Below, in pieces: positions 1 through 5,414 of a DNA stretch of 5,414 nt. The position numbers and the translations under genes are program-made. The notes beneath the pieces are model-generated. The model worked only from the letters and a program-made list of their open reading frames with translations. It was not told where the DNA came from and did not search any database. The stretch lies in assembly GCA_003387805.1 (NCBI GenBank), contig QGSR01000147.1, positions 1-5,414 of the forward strand, read 5' to 3'. Each line of letters opens with the position of its first letter. The first letter of the stretch is position 1. The DNA is from Bacillota bacterium (lineage in GTDB: Bacteria; Bacillota; Limnochordia; Limnochordales; ZCTH02-B6).

Positions 1-673
1 TGCCCGTGATGTCGAAGGTGCGCAGCTGCCCGCCCCGGACCTCCCGCGCCTCGCACGTCAGCCCTTCGCCGTCGACGATGCCCTCCCGGCGCGGTTCCCG
101 CACGTCCCCCAGCGGCGTGGGCTCGCCGTCAATGCGCTCCACCAGCAGGGACGACCCGGCCCGACCGTTGCCCCGCCGCCGGCTTTCCCGGCCCGAGGGC
201 GGCGCGACGGGAATGCCGTTGGCGGCCCGCTCGAGGATGAAGTTCATGTACTGGTCTTCGTCCAGCTCCTCGGGGGGCGGCCGCCCACCGGGGGCCGGCT
301 CTCCTCGGGCCGGCCCCCCCCCCGCGGCCCCCCGGCCCGCCGCGGGCCCGCCCGCGGGCGCGGGCGCCGCCGGGCCCTCCCGGGCGGGCGCCGCCACGTC
401 CGGTTCCGACCCTTGGGCCTGCCGCTCAAAGACGAAGGTCACCCGGTCCACGCCGGTGACGGACTGCAGCAGCCGCTCCTCCAGCTTCCGCAGCGTCTCG
501 TCCGGGACGGGCCGCGGACCGGACAGCACCACACGCCACGCCCGGCGGACCGTGTCCACCTCCACCCGCTGCAGCGCCGCCGCGCGCACCGCGGCGGCTT
601 CGTCCTCGGACAGGCGCGGCAGCACTTTGCCCAGCGCGTCGGCCTCTTCCGGCTGAATGATGTATACGCTCAT
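1..673 (-). CDS. polC: DNA polymerase III alpha subunit, PolC type, N-terminal part (3'-partial)
   Basis: Start of the Gram-positive replicative polymerase, which elongates DNA at the fork and carries its own 3'-5' exonuclease. Only 224 of roughly 1400 codons are visible; the gene runs off the window at base 1, so the exonuclease, PHP and polymerase domains are not seen. Residues 1-85 (MSVYIIQPEEADALG... to VTFVFERQ) fit the PolC N-terminal domain. Residues about 88-135 are a Gly/Ala/Pro/Arg linker. At about 136-158 an acidic-to-hydrophobic helix (ELDEDQYMNFILERAA) resumes folded sequence. EGLTCEAREVRGGQLRTFDITG (203-224) matches the opening of the OB domain, where family members read roughly EVRELRSGRTLLTFDITDYT. 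The call rests on that match plus position immediately downstream of the proS region, as in other Bacillota. ATG 673 has GAGGTG 5-7 bases upstream. The linker contains a run of ten G on the coding strand (314-323), and the frame is intact through it. Confidence 0.88.
   Translation of the reverse strand, partial: MSVYIIQPEEADALGKVLPRLSEDEAAAVRAAALQRVEVDTVRRAWRVVLSGPRPVPDETLRKLEERLLQSVTGVDRVTFVFERQAQGSEPDVAAPAREGPAAPAPAGGPAAGRGAAGGGPARGEPAPGGRPPPEELDEDQYMNFILERAANGIPVAPPSGRESRRRGNGRAGSSLLVERIDGEPTPLGDVREPRREGIVDGEGLTCEAREVRGGQLRTFDITG
290..394 (-). repeat. Low-complexity Gly/Ala/Pro-coding tract with a ten-base homopolymer in polC
   Basis: Nearly pure G+C stretch that encodes a Gly/Ala/Pro/Arg-rich segment in PolC. 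It includes ten consecutive C on the plus strand at 314-323 (ten G in the coding strand), read as GGG GGG GGG G. Irregular short repeats of GCGGGC/GCCCGC type fill the rest. The tract joins two folded parts of the PolC N-terminus and is predicted to be disordered. Confidence 0.75.
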
Positions 674-678
674 TGGTG

Positions 679-684
679 CACCTC
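679..684 (-). promoter_or_regulatory. Ribosome binding site of polC
   Basis: GAGGTG on the minus strand, ending 5 bases before ATG 673 (7 from the GAGG core). It supports this start for polC even though the gene is cut by the window edge. Confidence 0.75.
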
Positions 685-705
685 GTTGTCGGGTCAATGA
701 CGGGT

Positions 706-727
706 GCGGCCGCAGCGCAAAGGCCGC
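706..727 (-). repeat. Short inverted repeat between the glycosyltransferase and polC
   Basis: Arms GCGGCC and GGCCGC separated by ten bases, directly after the glycosyltransferase stop codon. The upstream-coordinate arm is also part of the ten-base palindrome TGCGGCCGCA (705-714). There is no U tract after it on the minus strand, so it is a poor terminator candidate and may be a chance product of base composition. Confidence 0.3.
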
Positions 728-728
728 G

Positions 729-1352
729 TCAGCGGTACGACCGCAGGATTTCCCAGTACATCTGCACGCGGGCCCGGAAACCTTTCCACAGGCCGGCCTT
801 TTCTTCCTTCATGACGTGGGCCAGGCCCGGCAGGCTGACCCGGGCCACCTTCAGGCCTTGCTTGTCCGCGTAGCGGGAGAGGGCCGCCTCCACGCCGAAG
901 CCGGCCTGTTCCAGGTCCGGAACCTGTTCGAGCACGTCGCGGCGCACCGCCCGCTGCCCCGTCAAGAACGGGGCCAGCTTCTGGGCGATGTCCGTCAGAG
1001 GCCGCCCGTCGGCGAACACGCCGATGGTCATGTCCGCCCGGCCCGCGGCCACGGGCTCCACCAGGGAGTAAATGTGGCCGGCGCGCAAGCCGATCAAGTC
1101 CGCGTCCAAAAACAAGATCACGTCCGCGTCGGTATGCTGCACGCCGGCCATCATCGCGCCGCCTTTGCCCACGTTTTCGGGCAGTTCCACCACGTTCACG
1201 CCGTAGCGGCGGGCCACGGCCGCGGTGTCGTCGCGGCAGCCGTCGCAGACGACAATGACCTCGTCCACGTGGACGCTGCGCACGACCCGGCTCAGCACGC
1301 GCCCGATGTGGGCCGCTTCGTTGAACGCCGGTATGACGGCGGCGATTTTCAT
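729..1352 (-). CDS. Family 2 glycosyltransferase (GT-A fold, DPM1/GpgS-like), small and soluble
   Basis: Predicted inverting glycosyltransferase using a nucleotide-sugar donor. 207 residues in a single GT-A domain. The N-terminus MKIAAVIPAFNEAAHIGRVL (1-20) is the nucleotide-binding first strand, followed by VCDGCRDDT (35-43), ENVGKGGAMMAG (59-70), the metal-binding FLDADL (81-86, D83 and D85), TGQRAVRRDVL (131-141) and GFGVEAALSRYA (151-162). H179 in LAHVMKEEK is a candidate late metal or donor contact. This combination resembles dolichyl/polyprenyl-phosphate sugar transferases and glucosyl-3-phosphoglycerate synthases. There is no convincing membrane helix, and the C-terminus is basic and aromatic (RARVQMYWEILRSYR), so membrane-surface association is possible. 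Sugar and acceptor are not determinable; candidates are a polyprenyl phosphate, a glycerate or a lipid. It starts 25 bases after proS with GGGAG 9 bases upstream of ATG and appears to be in the same operon. It is not a usual member of the proS-polC neighbourhood. Family assignment is firm; exact function is unknown. Confidence 0.87.
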   Translation of the reverse strand: MKIAAVIPAFNEAAHIGRVLSRVVRSVHVDEVIVVCDGCRDDTAAVARRYGVNVVELPENVGKGGAMMAGVQHTDADVILFLDADLIGLRAGHIYSLVEPVAAGRADMTIGVFADGRPLTDIAQKLAPFLTGQRAVRRDVLEQVPDLEQAGFGVEAALSRYADKQGLKVARVSLPGLAHVMKEEKAGLWKGFRARVQMYWEILRSYR

Positions 1353-1360
1353 GTTCTTTC

Positions 1361-1366
1361 TCTCCC
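1361..1366 (-). promoter_or_regulatory. Ribosome binding site of the glycosyltransferase
   Basis: GGGAGA on the minus strand, with GGGAG 9 bases before ATG 1352. It lies in the 25-base gap after the proS stop and suits independent translation of the glycosyltransferase on a shared transcript. Confidence 0.7.
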
Positions 1367-1377
1367 GTCCCGGGCCC

Positions 1378-3096
1378 TCACGCGGACAGCGCCGCTCTCA
1401 CCTGCTCCCGGACGAAAGCGGCGGCCTCCTCGACGGGCACCCGCTCCTGCAGGCTCCCGTCGCGGCTGGTCACCTCCACGGCGTCTTCGGCCAGAGCCCG
1501 CGGCCCGATGGTGATCCGCCACGGGAACCCGATCAAGTCCGCGTCGTTGAACTTGACGCCCGCCCTCTCCAGACGGTCGTCCAGCACCACTTCCACGCCC
1601 GCGGCCGAAAGCTCCTCGTACAGGCGCTCGGCCACTTGCCGCTGGCGCTGGTCCTCGTAGTTCACGGGCACCACGATGACGTGGTAGGGCGCCACCGACG
1701 CCGGCCAGCGGATGCCGCGCTCGTCGTGGTGCTGCTCGATGATGGCGGCCATCGTCCGGCCGATGCCGATGCCGTAGCTCCCCATGACAATAGGTTTGGC
1801 TTTTCCGTCCTCGTCCAAATACGTCGCGCCCAAGGCCTCCGAGTACCGGGTGCCCAGCTTGAACACGTGGCCCACTTCGATGCCCCGGGCCGCCGCGACG
1901 GGCGCCCCGCAGCGGACGCACGCGTCGCCCGCCTGGACGGTGCGGATGTCCGCAATGTCGTCGGCCTGCCAGTCCCGGCCCGGCTGCACGTGGATCAGGT
2001 GCGCGTCGGCCGCGTTGGCGCCGGCCACCGCGTCCGCCACGGCCCACGCCCACGGATCCGCGACGATGCGCACGCCTTTCAGGCCCACGGGGCCGGAGAA
2101 GCCCACCGGCGCGCCGGTCACGCTCTGGATGCGCTCGGCCGAAGCCATCTCCAGCGTCTTGGCGCCCAAGATCCGCTTCAGCTTCACTTCGTTCAGCTCG
2201 TGGTCGCCCCGCACCACCGCCGCGACGGGCTGGCCGTCGGCTTCATAAAGGAGCGTCTTCAAGAGTCGGGCCGGCTCCACGCCCAGAAGCCGCGCCACCT
2301 CGTCGATGGTGCGGGCGCCCGGCGTCGCCACCTGCTCCGCGGGCGGCGTCTCCGCCCGGGCCGCCGGCGCCGGCGGCGGGGCGCTCTCGGCCTTCTCGGT
2401 GTTGGCCGCGTAGTCGCACGCGGTGCAGTACACCACTTCGTCTTCGCCCGCGTCGGCCAGCACCATGAATTCGTGGTTGGCCGTGCCGCCGATCTCGCCG
2501 GGATCCGCCTCCACGGCACGCGTCGTCAGGCCGCAGCGGGCGAAAATGCGCTCGTACGCCTCGTACATGTAGCGGTAGCTGACGTCGAGGCCTTCCTCGT
2601 CGCGGTCAAAAGAATACAAGTCCTTCATGATGAACTCGCGCCCGCGCATGAGGCCGAACCGGGGCCGCGGTTCGTCGCGGTACTTGTTGGCGATCTGGTA
2701 CAGCCGCAGCGGCAGCTGCCGGTACGACCGGACTTCGGCCCGCATCAGCGCGGTGATGAGCTCCTCGTGGGTCGGGCCGAGGCAGAAGTCACGGCCGTGG
2801 CGATCCTTCAGCCGGAACATGTAGTCGCCGTATTCGTCCCACCGACCCGTCTCCTGCCAAAGCTCCGCGGGCTGGACCACGGGCATGAGCATTTCCTGGC
2901 CGCCCTTGGCGTCCATCTCCTCGCGCACGATCTGCTCGATTTTGCGCAGCACCCGCCACGCGAGGGGCAAGTACGTGTAAATGCCGGCCGCCGCCCGCCG
3001 GATGAAACCGGCCCGGAGCATCAGCTGATGGCTGATGACTTCCGCCTCGCTCGGCGTCTCCCGCAAAGTCGGCGCCCACAGCTGCGACATGCGCAT
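1378..3096 (-). CDS. proS: Prolyl-tRNA synthetase, bacterial type with editing insertion
   Basis: Class II aminoacyl-tRNA synthetase that charges tRNA-Pro with proline in the cytosol. 572 residues, the normal length of the long bacterial form. Motif 1 is at about 38-76 ([20 protein letters not shown]), the proline-pocket TxE at 109-111, motif 2 at 138-160 ([14 protein letters not shown], then EFIMKD), and motif 3 at 438-455 ([14 protein letters not shown]). Between motifs 2 and 3 lies the YbaK-like insertion (about 263-385) that clears misactivated alanine; K280 in LLKTLLY matches the conserved editing lysine. Two CxxC pairs (C224/C227 and C393/C396) flank the insertion, as in many bacterial members. 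An Ala/Pro-rich linker (238-262) leads into it. The anticodon-binding domain is at 470-572 ([10 protein letters not shown], then [12 protein letters not shown]). Two ATGs are possible, at 3096 and 3090; the first is preferred because AGGGAGG lies 7 bases upstream of it, against 13 for the second. It follows rseP by 57 bases. Confidence 0.98.
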   Translation of the reverse strand: MRMSQLWAPTLRETPSEAEVISHQLMLRAGFIRRAAAGIYTYLPLAWRVLRKIEQIVREEMDAKGGQEMLMPVVQPAELWQETGRWDEYGDYMFRLKDRHGRDFCLGPTHEELITALMRAEVRSYRQLPLRLYQIANKYRDEPRPRFGLMRGREFIMKDLYSFDRDEEGLDVSYRYMYEAYERIFARCGLTTRAVEADPGEIGGTANHEFMVLADAGEDEVVYCTACDYAANTEKAESAPPPAPAARAETPPAEQVATPGARTIDEVARLLGVEPARLLKTLLYEADGQPVAAVVRGDHELNEVKLKRILGAKTLEMASAERIQSVTGAPVGFSGPVGLKGVRIVADPWAWAVADAVAGANAADAHLIHVQPGRDWQADDIADIRTVQAGDACVRCGAPVAAARGIEVGHVFKLGTRYSEALGATYLDEDGKAKPIVMGSYGIGIGRTMAAIIEQHHDERGIRWPASVAPYHVIVVPVNYEDQRQRQVAERLYEELSAAGVEVVLDDRLERAGVKFNDADLIGFPWRITIGPRALAEDAVEVTSRDGSLQERVPVEEAAAFVREQVRAALSA

Positions 3097-3102
3097 GGGT
3101 CA

Positions 3103-3110
3103 ACCTCCCT
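3103..3110 (-). promoter_or_regulatory. Ribosome binding site of proS
   Basis: AGGGAGGT on the minus strand, a strong match to the 16S 3' end. Spacing is 7 bases to ATG 3096 and 13 to the second ATG at 3090, which favours the first start. Confidence 0.85.
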
Positions 3111-3130
3111 ATTTCCCCGCTGTGCACGGC

Positions 3131-3157
3131 CTGACCCGCCGCGGCCCGCGGCGTCAG
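3131..3157 (-). repeat. GC-rich hairpin containing the rseP stop codon
   Basis: Perfect 8-base inverted repeat CGCCGCGG / CCGCGGCG around one central base (3137-3153), extended by a further CTGA/TCAG pairing across a two-base bulge. In RNA a loop of three and a stem of about seven plus four pairs is realistic. The rseP stop codon (3156-3154) forms part of the lower stem. No run of U follows on the minus strand, so this is not a standard intrinsic terminator. It could slow transcription, mark an mRNA processing or 3'-protection point between rseP and proS, or be a by-product of high GC. The pairing is seen directly; the function is unknown. Confidence 0.5.
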
Positions 3158-4245
3158 TGGCCGAACAGCCGCGACAAATCCAGGTAAAATACCACGGCCA
3201 TCAGCATGAGCAGAAGCGTCATGCCGACGAACTGCGCCATCCCCTGCTGCTCGGGCTTCAGGGGCCGGCCCCGCACGGCCTCGATGACCAAAAACAGCAG
3301 CCAGCCGCCGTCCAAGACCGGCACGGGCAGCAGGTTGATCAGCGCCAGGTTGACGTTGAGCACCGCGGCAAACAGGAGCAAATAGCCCACGCCCATGCGG
3401 GCCGTCTCGCCCACGCCCCTGAAAATGCCGATGGGCCCGGTGACGCTCTCCCGCAGTTCCGCGCCGGGCGTCTGTCCCGTAATGGTCCGGCCCAGCCAGC
3501 TGATGAGCTCCCACGTCCACTGCACCACGTCCGACGCGGCCTGCGCCGCCGCCGCCCCGAAGGGCAGGCGCTCCTTGCCGGCCATGCCGCCGGCGATGAC
3601 GGTGACGCCGATGAGCACCCGCTGGGCTTCCTCATTGTAGCGGGCCTCCACGGGGAAGAGGAGCCGGCGGCCGTCCCGCTCCACCTCCACCACGACCTCC
3701 CGGTCCGGATACTGCTGCAGCACGGCGCTGAGCTCGGCCAGGTTCGACACTCTCTGTCCCTCGACCGAAATGATCGCGTCCCCGGGCTGAATGCCCGCCG
3801 CGGCCGCGGGCCCGTCGGGCAGCACGTCCGTCACCGCAAAGGGCACGGCCACGGCCCAGTGGAAAAGGAAGAGCAGCACGAAGGCCAGCACGAAGTTGGC
3901 CAGAGGGCCGGCCGCGATGGTGGCCATGCGCTGGCCGATGGTCTTGTTCTGGAAAGAACGCTCGTCGTCCTCGGCCACTTCCTCCTCCGGGTCCACCGCG
4001 GCGTCCATGCCCGCCAGCTTCACGAACCCGCCCAAAGGAAAGATTCGGATAGAGTAGACCGTCTCGCCCCGCTTCCATTGGACCAGGGCCCGGCCGAAGC
4101 CGAGGGCGAACTCGTGCACCTTGATGCCGACGCGACGCGCCACCAGAAAGTGGCCCAGCTCGTGGAAAAACACGATGGTGCCGAACACGGCCACAAAGGG
4201 CACGACCCACGTAATCAGCCAATCCCAAAGCACCAGCGGAGTCAT
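3154..4245 (-). CDS. rseP: RseP-type site-2 intramembrane zinc metalloprotease
   Basis: Membrane protease of the S2P family (M50). It cuts transmembrane substrates such as anti-sigma factors and leftover signal peptides; B. subtilis RasP and E. coli RseP are the models. 363 residues, close to the usual Gram-positive length. The first membrane segment (about 7-27) runs into HELGH at 28-32, which supplies two zinc-binding histidines and the catalytic glutamate. An acidic patch lies at 81-95. A second membrane segment with GPLANF (113-118) covers about 108-138. A single PDZ domain follows at about 140-205 (GIQPGDAIISVEGQ). The third catalytic segment carries NLLPVPVLDGG (304-314), whose D312 is the remaining zinc ligand, and a final membrane helix lies at 338-355. 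The frame is open upstream to 4398, but that would overlap dxr. ATG 4245 is chosen because GAAGGGAG sits 7 bases before it and the protein then starts as family members do. No missing catalytic residue. The natural substrate cannot be read from the sequence. Confidence 0.96.
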   Translation of the reverse strand: MTPLVLWDWLITWVVPFVAVFGTIVFFHELGHFLVARRVGIKVHEFALGFGRALVQWKRGETVYSIRIFPLGGFVKLAGMDAAVDPEEEVAEDDERSFQNKTIGQRMATIAAGPLANFVLAFVLLFLFHWAVAVPFAVTDVLPDGPAAAAGIQPGDAIISVEGQRVSNLAELSAVLQQYPDREVVVEVERDGRRLLFPVEARYNEEAQRVLIGVTVIAGGMAGKERLPFGAAAAQAASDVVQWTWELISWLGRTITGQTPGAELRESVTGPIGIFRGVGETARMGVGYLLLFAAVLNVNLALINLLPVPVLDGGWLLFLVIEAVRGRPLKPEQQGMAQFVGMTLLLMLMAVVFYLDLSRLFGH

Positions 4246-4252
4246 AAGAATG

Positions 4253-4260
4253 CTCCCTTC
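4253..4260 (-). promoter_or_regulatory. Ribosome binding site of rseP
   Basis: GAAGGGAG on the minus strand, with 7 bases between GGGAG and ATG 4245. It begins one base after the dxr stop codon, so the short gap is almost entirely this site. It decides the rseP start against upstream in-frame codons lying inside dxr. Confidence 0.85.
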
Positions 4261-4261
4261 G

Positions 4262-5414
4262 TCACAAGGCCGCCGCGGAGCTGAGGCTCCGCACGGCCCG
4301 CCGGGCCCATCCGTCCGCCGCCAGGATGTTGTCCAGGTCCGCGGCCTGCGGAACGTGGTCCGCCAGCACCCGTTCAACCATGCGCGGGATGTCGGCAAAC
4401 CCGATGCGCCCCGCCAAAAACAGCTCCACGGCCACCTCGTTGGCCGCGTTCAGCACCGCGGGCGCCGTGCCGCCCCGCCGCAGCGCCTCGTAGGCCAAAT
4501 CCAGGGCCGGGAAGCGGTCGCGATCGGGCGGCTCGAACGTCAGCCGGCCCACCTCCGACAAAGACAGCCGCTGCACGGGCGCTTCACCCCGACGGGGGTA
4601 CAGCAGCGCGTACTGGATGGGGATGCGCATGTCCGTAGGCCCCAAATGGGCCAGGATGGAGCCGTCCGCGAACTCCACGCACGAGTGGACGATGCTCTGC
4701 GGGTGCACCACCACGTCGATGCGCTCCGCCTCCACGTCAAACAGCCAGCGGGCTTCGATGACCTCGAGCCCTTTGTTCATCAGCGTGGCCGAGTCGACGG
4801 TCACCTTGGCGCCCATGCTCCACGTTGGATGCCGCAGCGCCTGCTCCGGAGTCACCGAAGCCAGCTCTTCCTTGGGCGTGGTGCGGAAGGGCCCGCCCGA
4901 CGCGGTCAAAACCAGCCGGTGCACGGCGCTCATCCGCTCGCCCTGCAGACACTGGAAAATCGCGTTGTGTTCGCTGTCCACGGGCAAAATGCGGGCGCCG
5001 GCCCGGCGGGCCGTCTCCATGACCAGCTGGCCGCCGGCCACCAGCACTTCTTTGGTCGCCAGGGCCACGTCCTTGCCGGCCCGCAGCGCGGCCAGCGTGG
5101 GGATGAGGGCCTCCGCGCCCACCATGGCCATGACAACCAGATCGACGTGGTCGGCGGTCACCAAATCCACCAGGGCCGACCGGCCCGCCGCCGCCGTCAG
5201 GCCCGGCCCGGGCCCGTCACCGCCGGCGCGCAAAGCGTCGTTGACCTGTTCCGCCGCGTCCTCGTCGGCCATGACGATGCGGCGCACCGTACGCCGCAGC
5301 CAAGGGCTGGACGCCAGCGTCTCGATGACGGGGGCCGCCCGGCGGCCGGCCGCGAGCCCTACCACCGCCAGCTCGTCCCGAAAACGGCGGGCCCCCGCCC
5401 CCGCCCGGCGGCCC
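4262..5414 (-). CDS. dxr: 1-deoxy-D-xylulose 5-phosphate reductoisomerase (DXR/IspC), 5'-partial
   Basis: Cytosolic enzyme that converts 1-deoxy-D-xylulose 5-phosphate to 2-C-methyl-D-erythritol 4-phosphate with NADPH and a divalent metal, the committed step of the MEP isoprenoid pathway and the target of fosmidomycin. 383 codons are visible and the frame is open to the window edge. The start and the NADPH-binding GSTGSIG loop lie beyond base 5414, so about 20-25 residues are missing. The GTG at 5365 lies within the beta strand VVGLAAG and is not the start. Visible family motifs: VDSEHNAIFQ (4981-4952; D and E are metal ligands), TASGGPF near 4890, HPTWSMG near 4820 (substrate-covering flap), DSATLMNKGLEVIEA near 4775 (third acidic metal ligand), HPQSIVHS near 4700, and the C-terminal NAANEVAVELF near 4435. 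The family's usual ANKE is ATKE here (5059-5048). It ends in TGA 16 bases before rseP, with which it is probably cotranscribed. Identity is essentially certain. Confidence 0.97.
   Translation of the reverse strand, partial: GRRAGAGARRFRDELAVVGLAAGRRAAPVIETLASSPWLRRTVRRIVMADEDAAEQVNDALRAGGDGPGPGLTAAAGRSALVDLVTADHVDLVVMAMVGAEALIPTLAALRAGKDVALATKEVLVAGGQLVMETARRAGARILPVDSEHNAIFQCLQGERMSAVHRLVLTASGGPFRTTPKEELASVTPEQALRHPTWSMGAKVTVDSATLMNKGLEVIEARWLFDVEAERIDVVVHPQSIVHSCVEFADGSILAHLGPTDMRIPIQYALLYPRRGEAPVQRLSLSEVGRLTFEPPDRDRFPALDLAYEALRRGGTAPAVLNAANEVAVELFLAGRIGFADIPRMVERVLADHVPQAADLDNILAADGWARRAVRSLSSAAAL

Noticed and set aside
6..656. Open frame of 216 codons on the plus strand over polC
   Set aside because: Ser/Arg/Pro-rich shadow of the GC-rich polC start. 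The minus-strand frame contains the PolC OB-domain match and a proper start with a ribosome binding site.
674..728. TTGACC within the polC leader as a promoter -35 box
   Set aside because: It lies so close to the polC start that a -10 box at normal spacing would fall at or inside the coding region, and no TATAAT-like sequence is present.
657..1514. Open frame of 285 codons on the plus strand over the glycosyltransferase
   Set aside because: Antisense to a gene with clear GT2 motifs. The translation has no domain pattern and no matching ribosome binding site that would outweigh the minus-strand gene.
1225..4284. Open frame of 1019 codons on the plus strand, antisense to proS and rseP
   Set aside because: It runs opposite to proS, rseP and the gap between them, all of which are certain on the minus strand. 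Its translation is rich in His, Arg, Ala, Gly and Pro without any recognisable domain, as expected when a GC-rich gene is read in a complementary frame that avoids stops.
4246..4398. Upstream extension of rseP by 51 codons
   Set aside because: It would overlap the dxr 3' end by more than 130 bases, adds Arg/Trp/Pro-rich sequence unlike any RseP N-terminus, and ignores the good ribosome binding site before ATG 4245.
1..5414. CRISPR arrays, tRNA or rRNA genes, insertion sequences, riboswitches, toxin-antitoxin or defence genes
   Set aside because: No regular spaced repeats, no transposase motifs or terminal repeats, and no RNA gene signatures were seen. Over 95% of the window is taken by five recognisable protein genes.

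Overview
The window (about 70% GC by eye) is a housekeeping locus with five genes, all on the minus strand. In transcription order, from high to low coordinates, they are dxr (5' end outside the window), rseP, proS, a small family-2 glycosyltransferase, and the first 224 codons of polC (which runs off the window at base 1). The gaps are 16, 57, 25 and 55 bases. Each of the four starts inside the window has a purine-rich Shine-Dalgarno sequence 7-9 bases upstream. I see no promoter and no U-tailed terminator in any gap, so this reads as one continuous operon segment.

The order dxr - rseP - (ispG) - proS - polC is a well-known conserved cluster of Bacillota (Firmicutes), and a PolC-type replicative polymerase is itself a marker of low-GC Gram-positives and their relatives. 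The high GC content points to one of the high-GC, often thermophilic or compost/sediment-associated Bacillota lineages (Symbiobacterium, Thermaerobacter or Limnochordia type). That placement is inference from gene order and composition; I cannot name a species.

Region by region: 5414-4262 is dxr, the committed step of the MEP isoprenoid pathway. 4245-3154 is rseP, a membrane-embedded site-2 zinc protease. 3096-1378 is proS, a bacterial-type prolyl-tRNA synthetase with an inserted editing domain. 1352-729 is the glycosyltransferase, which is not part of the classical cluster. 673-1 is the N-terminal part of polC, carrying an unusual Gly/Ala/Pro-rich linker and a 10-base homopolymer. No stretch over 60 bases lacks a gene. 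The gene products serve unrelated core functions (isoprenoid precursor synthesis, membrane proteolysis, translation, replication), and the grouping is a conserved synteny block rather than a single pathway.

I found no evidence of a novel defence, mobile or RNA-based system. The points worth a second look are the glycosyltransferase between proS and polC, the homopolymer and low-complexity linker in polC, and a strong hairpin that contains the rseP stop codon. Very long open frames on the opposite strand are composition artefacts of the GC-rich genes.
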